Shown here: in pieces, positions 49,556-64,000 of the stretch
Numbering within the stretch: the stretch's first letter is position 1
Layout of the letters: the number at the start of each line of letters is the position of its first letter
From: Azadirachta indica
Taxonomy: Eukaryota; Streptophyta; Magnoliopsida; Sapindales; Meliaceae
Direction of reading: 5' to 3'
Length of the DNA: 64,000 bases
Assembly (NCBI GenBank): GCA_022749755.1
Contig: CM040449.1
Coordinates: 1,116,001 to 1,180,000, forward strand
Made by a program: the position numbers and the translations under genes
The notes under the pieces: generated by a model
The model's database searches: none
Seen by the model: the letters and a program-made list of their open reading frames with translations, nothing else
What the model was told of the DNA's origin: nothing

Positions 49556-50911
49556 TTAAGAACTGGTGGCGCAGTAATTTTCTGGGCTTCCTTTCTTCCT
49601 TGAAAAGATCCCACCAATTAGAGGGATTAATGGCTTCTTCTTCTTCTTTTTCAGAGAAGGGTGTCTCTCCAATACAACATTTTTTGGGACGATAACTTGA
49701 GTTAGAGATGGTGGATTTGCAAATGTTACATATCTCTTCTTTTGAAGTTCTGTTCCTTCTTCAACCGATTTTTGTGGTTTAACTTCAAATCTCGTTGAAT
49801 CTTCAACAATTTTGACATCTTCAATCTCAAACTCCATCATTTGTTTTTCAGATTCCCTCTCCTTCATTTGTCGGAGTTCTCTCTTGGTTCGTTCAAGCTC
49901 CCGTTTAAGAGAGGATAGATAATTCGCCATCATCGTGCTTTCTTCTTTAGCCTTGTGCAGGTTTTGCTTCGTCTCCTCAAGCTCAGCCGTAATAGTTCCA
50001 ATCTTGGAGGGTCCAAGCACAGTTTCACTGGCATCACTTCGGATCTAGATATCACGTAATACCAATTAATTAGGCAGATGAGTACATGCATCCTCAAGAG
50101 TAAATTAAAATCCACTATTAAATATTAATTAACCACTAAAACTGAAGACTATTAATTATTATTAATAGATCTCTTTCGTGCTTGAGAAAACATGATTTAA
50201 CACGAAAACGAATGCAACTTTACTTGTCATCTCCTTCATCAAAAGGTTCTTCAAGTTACTGTCCACAATTTTCTTTTTTTTTTTTAATTTTTAATGTACT
50301 TCTATTCTATCAAATGAAAATTACAGAAAGTGAAAAAAATACAGTGATTTCTCAACTTAACCGGAAGAAGCCTTGTACTCCGCCTCAAGCAAAGAATTAT
50401 TTATATATACATATAATGTAACAGTTTATCAGTATTACTGTCGTTGACCAAAACTTCATCAGTAGTATGACAGTAGAATTAGAAATTAATATGAGTGCAC
50501 CAACAATTCTTCCAGAAAATCATGGAGAAACAGACAGGAACATATGCATATATAAGTTCATAAAAACTTCGATGACAAATATCTTAAGCAACTCTTACGT
50601 TAAAAGAAAATAAGAAACAAAGACGTTCGAGTTAAGATTTCAAGTTTTATATGCCATCTGCTACGATTTCATATATAAATTAATATGGGGAATCTACATG
50701 TGAAAAATTAGGAGAAATATCTCTGATCACCAAGTAGTGATAGTAAAAATAATATGCTGACAGAAGTCACCTCTTTGAGCATGTTGGCATAGACCTCACC
50801 GGCTAAAACTTTCTCACCAAACAATGCAACAGCTTCTTTAACAGACCGAAACGGAGCCGTGGTGTCGATCTCAGCCCTGTTGACCACCGGTACTCCATCT
50901 TCACTATCCAT
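49556..50911 (-). CDS. WEB-family coiled-coil protein
   Basis: Exons in transcript order: 50911-50771 and 50044-49556; in phase, 209 residues. Exon 1 has the family N-terminus [31 protein letters not shown] (about 12-42). Exon 2 begins a coiled coil (about 60-115: [39 protein letters not shown]). The tail has a basic lysine run ([23 protein letters not shown]) that may attract membranes or act as a nuclear signal. Larger relatives (WEB1, PMI2) act in chloroplast photorelocation movement on actin; short members like this one lack assigned roles. This copy matches the short type near At1g75720, next to the C2H2 gene as in Arabidopsis. Confidence 0.88.
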
Positions 50912-52426
50912 TTTCGCTCAGACACTTGTTCTCCTTCTTCGGGAGCAAGAGACAGAACAAAGAATGAAGAGGAGAAGACAGATAAAGATGAGGGCCTAGT
51001 GAAAGAGGGCGACAAGAATGTCCTTTTAATTAGGATTTGAGAGAGAGAAGGTGGTTACAAGCAGCTGATAGGTGTAATGTTGTTAAGAGAGCAATGGAAG
51101 AAATATCGTACGGGAGCTAAGCTTCGTTACTTCGCGTCTACTTCACTAGAATTCTGTTTATTATATTTTCCAAAGTGATCTTTGTTTTTGTTTATTTTCA
51201 GGCGGTGGTTGGATAGTCTTGGTTAATTTGGTCTTTGTGGATTTGGGTCGCTTGTATTCATTTGGCAATAAGAGAGTATGACTCTTCACCAACACCCAAC
51301 GGATCAACGGGGCCCAAAGAATCTCAGTTTCCTCACTCGCGTGTTTTCATGGTGGGCCCCCCAACCGACAAAAAAAAAAAAAAAGAGGTCATTTTGGCAA
51401 AACGTAACATGAAATTTCTAATTTTCTAAAGCTAACTAGCCCTTTTATCCCAAATTATTTCCGTTAACCCCAAGTCTGCTACACTCAATAATTAATTTTA
51501 GTATTGGTTGGTTCGTTAGCAAAAATGGCTTTAAAATCATCATGTTGATGTAAACAAATTTGTAACTACTAGTGTGATAATTCTTTCAAAATCTTTACAC
51601 TGTGCTCCTAGCTAACACTAATCTGTTCCATTAAAAGTAAATACCACTACTGAATTCAATTATTCCTGCCGCTGCCTACTTTTCTTTTGTCTTCTGGCAT
51701 CAAATAAGCCAATTTAAGGCAAACATACACTCGAACACATATCATCCTCCCGACAGGTTTTTGCAAATATTAATGAAAATCTACCTCCACAAAAACGACA
51801 AATCCTGCAACAAATCTCTCATCCCCGTCAATTAGCATGGCCTAAAAGTTATTTGTAAAATCTTTTAATAGCAAATCTTCCAATTAAATGAAAGAACTCA
51901 AACGATAGGCCCAACAACGCGCGTAGGGTGCGCTGAAGCACATATTAGCATATCCAAACGGAACAAGAAGTTGATGACTTGGACTCAAAACCACATCACC
52001 AAGAAACAACAAAGCAGAGATGTTGGCGTCAACATCGTCTTGTCCGCCCGATCTGAGCACTCCAAGGCTATAACTTTCTTTCCCCATTCAAAATTACCCG
52101 AAACCAAATATCAAAATTACAAATTTTATTTATTTAAGTTAAAAAAATTAAATAAACAAAATAACAGACACCAAAGTAGAACCGGAAGGTAACAAACCGT
52201 TAGGTTGTTAATTGTTGGCTGGCCGAGAAACCCGTTAACTGAAATCTTTTTATTTCATTTTTTAAATTTAATAATAAAATTTTTGGAACCTAACTGTTGA
52301 AACCTTGCTATCAAGAAATAAAGTGACGCAGAAAACACTCACTATGTACTCTCTGTCCGAACCTGACAATTTTCTTTTTCCTCTTTCTTATTATTCTCTC
52401 TGCTTAGATCTTACCGTCAACCCAAA
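50912..52426. other. Divergent intergenic region between the WEB and hexokinase genes
   Basis: Shared upstream region of two head-to-head genes. GA-rich leader of the WEB gene near 50930-51060, a 15-base A run near 51370. Nothing else recognised. Confidence 0.5.
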
Positions 52427-55621
<3,195 letters not shown>

Positions 55622-56386
55622 GAGTTGTAGACTGCATCTAATTTGATCTCTCTTCAAAAGACTAGTAGTAGATGGATTTTGTAATTTAGCTGGGTTCGGC
55701 TTGTGCTTGAGAATAAGAGAATCAAAGAATGCGTTGTCAAATGTCAATTCAGGAATTCGCTTCAAGATTGTAACTCATCAATGTTTGTACTTTTGTAGAA
55801 CAAATAATTTGTCAGATCACACTACCTTGTTTGCCGTATAATTTTGTACTATATTTTTGTACGCAGTAAATAATAAAAAAATTGAATACAAATTATTACA
55901 GCCTTCTGTTTTTACCATTGTGTCTTTTTTCTTTTAAACTTCTATTTTTTCTCAGTAAACAGCCATTTTCACCGTGGAATATTGGAAAATAACTAATTTC
56001 TATTTTCCTTTTTCCTGTTATTTTTTAAAAGAGCCCCCTAAATACAGTTATTTATGATAAAACCTAGTTATAGTTTAACTTTCGCAAAAAAAAAAAAAAA
56101 ATTGCCCCAAAGGACATGCTGGCATGTGCCATGTGGCGCATGACCGACGTGTGCGACAACGATTGGCTCGAGTTTTCGCACATTAAACATTTGCCTTAAA
56201 AGCAGACCATTAGTGTTCAGTTTAAGTGTACGAGTATTTACACGCTAGGTTCATCCCCTCCTCTTCTGAATTTTCAACCAGCTACTGGTTTAGCGAAAGA
56301 AAAAAATTTCATCGTTCACTAGATTTCCCCTCACTACGTACAGTTCGTTATTTTGGTTTGTTAATTCTTCTTTCAAGCTTCCAACA
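55622..56386. other. Intergenic DNA between the hexokinase and AP-2 sigma genes
   Basis: Hexokinase 3' region, a short A run near 56085-56100, then the promoter and leader of AP2S. No gene seen. Confidence 0.55.
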
Positions 56387-58308
56387 ATGGTAACCCTAAT
56401 TATCTGGTTTATTTTGATCAAAATTACGAGCAGTTACTTACGAAGACTTGAAATGATACTAAGATTTCGACGTCTTTTTATCTATGTGGCAGATCCGATT
56501 TATATTGTTACAGAACAGGCAAGGCAAGACTCGTCTTGCTAAGTACTATGTTCCTCTTGAGGATTCCGAGAAACACAAGGTCGAATATGAGGTATGATCT
56601 TTTCTCTTTTTTGGTATTCACTGTTGTAATTGCTCATTTCTAGGGTTTAACATTTGGTGTTCTTGTTTTAGGTTCATCGATTGGTGGTGAACAGAGATCC
56701 CAAGTTTACGAATTTCGTTGAGGTGGGTGACTTTAATTATAGTTTTAAATTGCTAGGACCATTGTAGCTAATCTTCTTTTTTGCTTTGTTTGAGCGACCG
56801 AAAAATGTAGGAAACAAGAATAAACTTCTTACGATTCTAGTAATTCTCTTCATTTATTGGAGGCTGATTTGTTGATCTACATGAGCTGGTTTTTTTTCAC
56901 CCTTCAAAGCTAAATGGATATGAAACTTGTGATATTATAGAAATAGAAATGGTGTTCAGTTTATGGGTTTTGATGGTTATTTTGTCACAATTCTGTAGTT
57001 AATAATATTACGGATAGAACAACAGAAGAGTTTCCAAATTCTTCTATGAGAAGCTGTAAGCTAAGAAGAGTGCCCATTGAAGGTTGAATAGCTTGCATGT
57101 CTGAGCCTTTTACAATAGTTGCCTGGGTGCTTTTGATATTATTCTTTTATTTACTTTTACAAATTTTAGTTTTCATGTTGTGGACTGTCTAAAATATACG
57201 TGTGCTTGTGTTTCTTGGTCTTTATGTACTTTTTGCAGTTTCGTACACACAAGGTAATCTACAGGCGATATGCTGGATTATTTTTCTCGCTTTGTGTTGA
57301 CATAACAGATAATGAATTGGCATATTTAGAGTGCATCCATTTGTTTGTGGAAATATTGGATCATTTCTTCAGCAATGTCTGCGAGCTAGATTTGGTATTC
57401 AATTTTCACAAGGTATGAGATCACATTTTCACGTCAAATTTGATTTGCTTTTTGCATCTGCTGAATAAATAGCTGATGTTTTTACCAATCCATTTAGTCA
57501 TGGAGTCAGTCAGTACTTCACTTATCCTTGCCCCCAACCAAGTGTTGTCTGGAGCTAATATAACGTTCTTTAAGGGACTGAGACATTCAACTTATAATGT
57601 TCTAAATATAATTTTCATAATGAGGCTAACTATAATAGCATATTATATATTTATTTCATTCAGTCCAAGCAAACTAGACTGAATGACAGCTAAATGGAAT
57701 AGCCACTTTGGAAGCTAGAAGCAGCAATGTCTCTGCACTCTGGTGCAGAGAACTCAATGGATGGGTGAAAAATACCTGTTTCTAACCATTATTACTCCTT
57801 GTCTGAGAGACCCGTATTGCCCTTTTTCTAGCTCAGAAAATTTGTAAATGTCAGTTACAGGATATTTGGAATGTTATTTGTCATATGTTCCTTTTGCGTT
57901 CAGTTGTGTTGGCATATGATGTAGATACCTGATCATTGATATAAACTGCTGACATTATTTGTTTTCTTAGTATCTATTCTCTAAAGTTTAAACTCAAATG
58001 CCTCTTATCCCCTAAATGTGAGCATTATCACCAATCATTGTAATGTTTATTATGGGCCGGTACAGCTTATTGTTCTTTTTTACCTCATTGAAGGTTTATT
58101 TGATACTTGATGAGTTCATTCTTGCCGGAGAGCTTCAAGAGACAAGCAAGAGGGTATAAAGTTTTCTGGCACTTAATTATCTTTCTTTTGATTGTTTCCT
58201 GGAATTGGAAGCAGTGCTATTCAGTATGATATGGTTATATCTTTCCTTTTCTTGTTGCATGCGCAGGCAATCATAGAGAGAATGGGGGAACTGGAGAAAC
58301 TAGAGTGA
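56387..58308 (+). CDS. AP2S: AP-2 complex subunit sigma (small adaptin), start codon alone in exon 1
   Basis: Coding exons 56387-56389, 56493-56591, 56672-56722, 57239-57412, 58094-58153, 58267-58308; in phase, 142 residues, exactly the size of AP-2 sigma. The product is the small longin-fold subunit of the AP-2 clathrin adaptor that drives endocytosis at the plasma membrane. Near-universal motifs: [74 protein letters not shown], and [21 protein letters not shown]. The first coding exon contributes just the ATG (ATG|GTAACC), joined to an exon beginning ATCCGATTT to give MIRF, the animal and plant consensus start. The intron itself contains an in-frame ATG (M-W-Q-I-R-F) just before the acceptor, so intron-retaining transcripts could also be translated. 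Confidence 0.95.
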
Positions 58309-60662
58309 AGAATTTATCCATTAATAAAGGGTGTAACAAGTGCTGTTTGGTTTGCCTTTTTATTTTATTTTTCCCAAGTGATGATGCTATTATAATTTGT
58401 TTACCCATTTTTGCACAGCTAGTCATTCTCTTGTATCATCGGCAATTGAAAAGCCAATCCCTTGGCTTGTATTACGGGAAACCGAACACATAAATTCTCC
58501 AAATTTGCTTGTTTGTGGTTTTGTGGGCAGTTCTTGTTAGTAATCAGTAAAAGATGCATACTTGGAACTGTTGCACTTTTTTGTCTGTCAGACTTTAATC
58601 TGGTACACATTCTCTATCGTTAGGCATTTGTTTCTGTTGGTTGTAGTTGATCAAATGAATGCGTGCTATCAGCTAGCCGAAGGCTGTCAATAGCAATTTC
58701 CAACTTAGCTATTGAAGCTGATTATACTGCAGCACTATATTACTTGATTAAGTTGATTGGTCTTGTGCGTTTTTCATCAGCTACAACTTTGCTTCACACT
58801 CTCGTTAAACAATTATCTGTTTTCAAATGTTTCTTCCTCTTTTATCTTTCATGGAAAATAACTCGACCTCAGAAAACAGCTACCATTCTGCATACTACGA
58901 TTCTCATCTGCTTTCCTCTGCGCTATAACATAAATAATATTTATAATTTTTTTTTAATAAATTTGATATTTAATTATTAAAAAAATTTTGAAACATATTT
59001 TAATGTTTTATTCTTATAATAATATTTTTATTAAAGAGATTATATTAAATTTATTATATTTTTTTAGAAAAATTATGAAAAAATATAAGTAAAAAAAAAA
59101 AAAAAAAAAAAAATTTATTATTATTTATTATTAGAATTAGTAATTAGATATATTTTATATTTTTATTAACTAATATAATTTAATTTTAATTAAAAAATAG
59201 AAAAAGAAAGAAATTTTTTTTATTATTTTTATTTGTAATATATATATATAACATGTATTTATTGTTTATATTTATATTTATATTTTATATATTTTTTAAA
59301 AAAAAATATAATAAATTTAACATAATTTTTTAAATAAATATATTGCATGTAAAAATAAAATATTAAAAAATATTTTAATTAAATTTTTACTAATTAAATA
59401 TTTATTATTATGAAAGTGAAAATAAAGAATTAGAAATATTTTAACATATGAGTATTTATCTCATTATTTAAATTTTTTTAATAATTGTATTTTTTAAATT
59501 TTTTTATTAAAATAAAAATTAAAAAATTATTATTTATTCTTAAATATATTGTGAAAAAAAATATTAAAAATATATGAAAATATAAATAATAAATACATAT
59601 TATATATATTACAAATAAAAATAATAAATTTTTTTAATTTTTTAATTAAAATTAAATTATATTAATTAATAAAAAATATAAAATATATCTAACTATAAAT
59701 TTTATTAATAAATGATACTAAATTTTTTTTAAAATTTTTATTTATATTTTCATAATTTTTCTCAAGTAATTATAATAAATTTAATATAATATTTTAAATA
59801 AAAAATATTAATATAAGAATAAAATGTTAAAATACGTTTTAAAATTTATTTAACAATTAAATATCAAATTTATTGTAAAAAAATATAAATATTTTAATAT
59901 AAATTTAATCTAAATTATTATTTAATTTTTTTTAATAATATTTTATTTTTTAAATTTTTTATTAAAATAATAAATTAAAAATATATTTAATTTTGAATAT
60001 ATTGTAAAAAATATGTTAAATGTAAAATAAATTATTATATTTAAAAAAAATTATATTGTAAAAATTATTAAAAAAAAAAATAAAATATTATAATTAAATA
60101 AAAACATATATATATATTATTATTATGTAAAAGATTAAGCACACAAATAATAATAAACTAATTGATTAACTAACAAAAATAAAAAATAAAAATTAACAAA
60201 ATATTTATCTATTTATACAAACGTAAAAAAATTATCTATCTTTTCCCCAACGTTAAAAAACATCTTACTATTAGACCAAATAAGAAATTTTTTTTTTTTC
60301 CTTTGAAGCGGGGATAGGGTACCCGCTCTTGTTGGGTTTGAGAGGACGGAGATGTGGACGTTTAATGTTTCCGTCATCTTTGTTTATAAATGAGCGCCAG
60401 CGTGCTTCAAACAAGCTTAGAGTAGAATGTTTTCGTAATCAACAACTGCAGTTGATGGGCTTCAACCATTTTCCCCTAACATCCAACTGCCCCACCCCTT
60501 TCTATTTCTCATGGGGTATTTGATGGCCCAAATATTTGAATGGATTTGTTCTCTTGCCCTGATCTCCTATATTTAATCATGTCAAGGACCAAACTGAGTT
60601 CCATGAAAAGTAGAAAAGAATACAGTAATGTTACTATCCATCAACTGTCTGGCAAGCCCATT
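58309..60662. other. AP2S 3' region and extreme AT-rich repeat block
   Basis: The first ~600 bases are AP2S 3' flank. From about 58900 to 60290 the DNA is extremely AT-rich with nested inverted and direct repeats. Beyond 60300 is the 3' flank of the glutamine-rich gene. No gene recognised. Confidence 0.6.
58931..59897. mobile_element. Long inverted repeat (foldback-like element), AT-rich
   Basis: Left arm about 58931-59305 and right arm about 59560-59897 are reverse complements with scattered differences: for instance AAATTTGATATTTAATT at about 58960 is mirrored at about 59857-59873, and AGAAAAATTATGAAAA near 59066 is mirrored near 59750. The ~250-base loop also shares direct similarity with 59770-60010, so the block is internally duplicated. 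It has no coding capacity and no defined target duplication. Confidence 0.6.
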
Positions 60663-63600
60663 TCAAAGCCGTTCATTGCAGAGTAATTGCAAGGGCAATG
60701 AACCACCAGTTCGAAACCCACCGTCAATTTCCTCATAGACTACGGGGAGATGATGGTCTTGCCTTCTCACCCTTCCAGAGGAGGGTAATGTTGAAGTTAT
60801 GGCCACTAATTGCTGCTGCTGCTGCTGTTGAGAAATTTGAGTATACTTATGGCCAAGTGCTTCTCGTGCTGGAGGGGAAGGTGATATGAATGACTGGGGA
60901 CATGGAATCAGGGTCGAGTCCAGTCTCCCATTTGGCCAATTTGGAAACTGGCTCATTGCTGTAGAATTACCCGCAGGTCTGCAATGAGCTAGCTGGGCTG
61001 CCCAAAGCTGTTGCTGTTGCTGATGCTGCTGCTGCTCTTTTGTCAAGATGGCGGAACTTGTATGAGCAGGGCCAAGGAATGGGCTGGTAAGATATGGCGG
61101 TAATTGCAACTGAACCTACAGACAACAATTACAACATAATATCAATACAAAAATTGACATTTCTAAACAACCAACTTAAAAAAATGCCGTATAGATGGAT
61201 GAACAAACTAAATACTGAATCAATCATATTTCAGAAATAGTACATTTTAGCTTACATGGGTCTTACAACACCTGTAGTGGCCCAAAAAGTGTCAGCTTGG
61301 TATATTATGGGTAAATCCATATCAAGCTGTCCCAATGTCTATGCATGAAAAAAACTTAGGAAAACAGCTAATGAAACGAGTTGGAGAAACAAGCTGGCTT
61401 ACATCGAGGTATTCTATAAACTAACAGGAACAAGCGAAAGAGAGAGAAAAACCTGCTGTGTAGGTGCAGTTGCGGACGTGGAAGACTTGGCCAGGCAGGA
61501 AGAGGAGGTATGATAAGTCTGGGACATTGCTAGTGGCATGAATTTCTGATGTTGTGGAAGAGATTGAAGGTAAGAAAATTGAAAAGGTGATGGCTGTTCT
61601 AATGCATTATTTCTGTTTCTGTGAAAGCAGTTAATAGCTTCTGGTCCCCCTCCTCCAGCTGACAGAGACAAGAAATTGAAACTCTGCCAGAAAGACAGAT
61701 TGATCAGAATATTGGATATTAGAACAACAATCACCAATGGCAATATCAAGCTTACCTGCTTCTGCAAATGGTACAGCCCAGAAGCTGTAGCAGTTTGTTG
61801 CGGATCTTGATGGAGCCTCTTGTGCTGAAGAATGCCGCTTCTAGCTTCACTTGAATTTCTTTCAGCAGCAGTACTACCAATATTGTTACTAGATATAACT
61901 CCATTTAAACCTTTTTTTTTACTCTATCTAAGTCATTAATGGCCATAAGGATTCCTTGCCTTTGTCCTTCAAGAGGTGGCTTGAACTCATTACAGTATAG
62001 AGGCAACTTTTCTTTATTCTCTGGCAGTTGCAAACCTCGAATAAGATGACTGATGTAAACATGAGCAGCACACCTCTTCAGAGACCCCCTATCAGTGGCC
62101 CCTTTGTAAACCTGTATAGTTTACAGTCCACCACCAACTCAATGAGACGTTCAAAATAATACACTAAGCATTATTTTGGATTCCCCTAAAGAATCAGAGT
62201 ATATATTGAGAAATTGTGACTTGTGAGCAACACTATACCTTTCCAGTCAAAGGGCCATTTTCTAATGAACAAGGCCTGGTGGTACCCGTGGCATTATCCA
62301 GCCAGGCTGGAATTTTAGCAGCGGGGGACCTGCAATGGCAACACGGTTGAGATGATAAAGCAAGGACATTAAGAAGGTAAAACAATAGGAACCAAGAAAA
62401 TTACAGTGAAGAAGAACCAGGACTCCCAGCACCATGCAACACCATTGGAGACAAACCTGGCCACAGTGCAAGGCCTTTAAAACAAAGAATCACAAATTTC
62501 AGCCAGTTAGTATGATAGTACATACGACAACCATCTTTTACAAAGAAGGCCAAGCTATCGAGAATCATACTATTTTTCCTGGACTCCATGACCATATCTT
62601 GTTGTACCAATTGACTTCTGAAGGTGGCGGCCTGAGAAGTATCAGAACCATCAAAATTAGTAGCTCAATCACTGAAAGAAGAAGTGTACTAGCTATGAAA
62701 CTAATGCTTACCCCTGTCACAACCTCAGGTTTTCTTTGATTAAGTGGGGTTTCCTTATGAGTGGACTGCTCTAATCTGCTTCAGGAGCAAAAACATACAC
62801 TGGATTAAGGTAATACCAAGACTCAGGAGAGAAAAGTCAATAAAAATGGAGCACTGAATCTGATAGAAAAAGAACCCACCCACAATCCAGGGATAGTTCA
62901 GGCAAAACATGAAGATTTGCAGGATTGCATGACGGTTCTTCATTGTTATGTTCTCTCTTAGACAATGAAGGCATTATGCTGTGCATATTTACTGGTGCAA
63001 CACAACTATCAGTTTTTGTATGGAAATTTTTACTGTCTTGAAAATCAGGTCTTTCTTCAACACTGGCTTCCTTCGAAGAGTTGACTTCAGCAGGTTCTTT
63101 CTGCATACTCTCTATATTTGATAAACGAGGAACCTCAGAATTTCTCAAGGGGCAAGTTGAACTCAAGTCTTCTTTGGTAACTGCAGAATCTAACAAAGCC
63201 ATACAACTTAAGAAACCAGAAAATAGTGAAAAATAAATGCAATCACTTCAAGAAGCAATAGATAGAAGAAAGCAAAAATCACCTTTGATTGCAGGTGTAG
63301 GGCTCTCCCTATGTTCAAGCAAAGCTGGAGGATTTGCTTCTGAACGAGCAATATCCAATTTACTCTTATCAGTAGTGTCATTGTCAGGGAACATTCTTGC
63401 CAAAGCATACAAGGTCTCCACAACTTCTTCCTCATCTTTAGTGATTGGGCCAACAATCTGCTTATGGGACCAGTCCAAGCTTCCCTGTTTCTACAAAAGC
63501 AATCCCATCTATATAAATTCAAATTCTCAGCCCAAAAGAATATGAATTGAAATGGTCAGCTGGAGATAACCCACAACCATGCTCAGTTTGGACTTCTTTA

Positions 63601-63700
63601 GGCCATCCTTTCTGAGTGATTCCGCTCCACCTATTGTATGGTTAAGCTTCTTTGAATCTGGTAAAGGTGGAGAGATAGATTCGCGATTTCGCTTCTTCAT
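60663..63700 (-). CDS. Glutamine-rich plant protein of unknown function, one apparent frameshift
   Basis: Nine coding exons in transcript order: 63700-63578, 63490-63283, 63189-62880, 62775-62712, 62631-62405, 62329-62239, 62111-61756, 61683-61453, 61115-60663; corrected length about 687 residues. An AG acceptor two bases before the ATG (63703) indicates a 5'-UTR intron. The N-terminus is basic (MKKRNRESISPP), then DEEEVVETLYALARMFPDND, a Ser/Glu-rich middle, GATDRGSLKRCAAHVYISHLIRGLQ (about 365-390), and a C-terminal half with poly-Gln runs. I recognise no named domain; from memory, At1g47820 and relatives look similar. Composition suggests a nuclear regulator, which is inference. In exon 7 a run of nine A (61911-61919 region) breaks the frame: V-KK-stop as read, while ten A would give RVKKKGLNGVIS. 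All other junctions are in phase. Confidence 0.75.
60811..60830 (-). repeat. CAG/CTG trinucleotide repeat coding poly-Gln
   Basis: Six CTG units plus GTTG on the plus strand encode a seven-residue Gln run in the last exon of the gene at 60663-63700. A second Gln-rich run interrupted by one His is encoded at about 61008-61040. Confidence 0.85.
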
Positions 63701-64000
63701 TGCTGTAAACGTGAAATCCAAAATTACAACAAATTAATGCTACAAAATATCATGCTGAATTTGATTTTTTCTTTTTCTTTTCCACTCACCCTTTAATTTT
63801 TTTTTTTTAAAAAAAAACCTTTATGATTCATAGGAAGTTAAAAGTATATCTCCCTCTTGGAAAAGTAAGCTTCAGAACAAAAAGAGGCAAAAATCAAAAA
63901 CAACAATATAATTATTTCAAAAGAATCAATGCACCCATCAAAGTCGCAACACTGTATTAAATTAAATTAATAAAAAGAACAAACAGAATCTATCGTCCAC
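63701..64000. other. 5' region of the glutamine-rich gene (probable 5'-UTR intron)
   Basis: Upstream of the acceptor at 63703, this stretch is AT-rich with an A/T run near 63798-63818. The transcription start probably lies beyond the window. Confidence 0.45.

Noticed and set aside
60698..60889. Plus-strand frame with an Ala run
   Set aside because: Complement of the poly-Gln coding repeat of the minus-strand gene.

Overview
This window is nuclear DNA from a eudicot plant. It is AT-rich, with multi-exon genes that use GT/AG introns, long T-rich intergenic DNA, many microsatellites and plant-only gene families. The proteins look like those of a woody rosid, and Citrus or a relative is my best guess, but nothing in the sequence proves the species. 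All exon coordinates were worked out by hand from splice sites, reading phase and family conservation.

Layout, left to right. A cytokinin-activating LOG gene (+, 996-2633). Two tandem membrane-anchored GH9 endoglucanases (-, 4162-7597 and 9038-11011). A MYB/SANT-like, LIMYB-type gene with a frameshift (+, 12783-13796). DPH5, the diphthamide methyltransferase (-, 14765-17063). An AT-rich foldback element (about 17848-18466). LQY1, a thylakoid zinc-finger protein (-, 19107-20884). An HVA22/REEP-like gene (+, 24007-26173). A canonical E2F transcription factor (-, 28607-32280). A repeat-rich stretch with a broken copy of a TRM6 segment. TRM6, the tRNA m1A58 methyltransferase subunit (-, 36742-40744). 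A C2H2 zinc-finger gene with a frameshift (+, 42784-44668). A small protein of unknown function (+, 48031-48411). A WEB-family coiled-coil gene (-, 49556-50911). A plastid-type hexokinase whose C-terminus is frameshifted (+, 52427-55621). The AP-2 sigma adaptin gene, whose start codon is a 3-base coding exon (+, 56387-58308). A second large inverted repeat (about 58931-59897). A glutamine-rich protein of unknown function (-, 60663-63700), also frameshifted.

The genes do not form one pathway; this is an ordinary gene-rich euchromatic segment. From memory, its order interleaves two Arabidopsis chromosome 1 blocks: GH9B7-LQY1-HVA22-C2H2-WEB around At1g75680-75720, and an unknown gene-AP2S-HXK3-E2FC around At1g47820-47870. 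That is what an ancestral segment later split by duplication and gene loss would look like.

I found no obviously new multi-gene system. The observations most worth checking are: four conserved genes each broken by one single-base indel, which points to assembly error or a degraded haplotype; a promoter block shared by the two GH9 genes that contains an E2F-type site; intron loss or gain between those two genes; two long inverted repeats that could form hairpin RNA; and the start-codon exon of AP-2 sigma.
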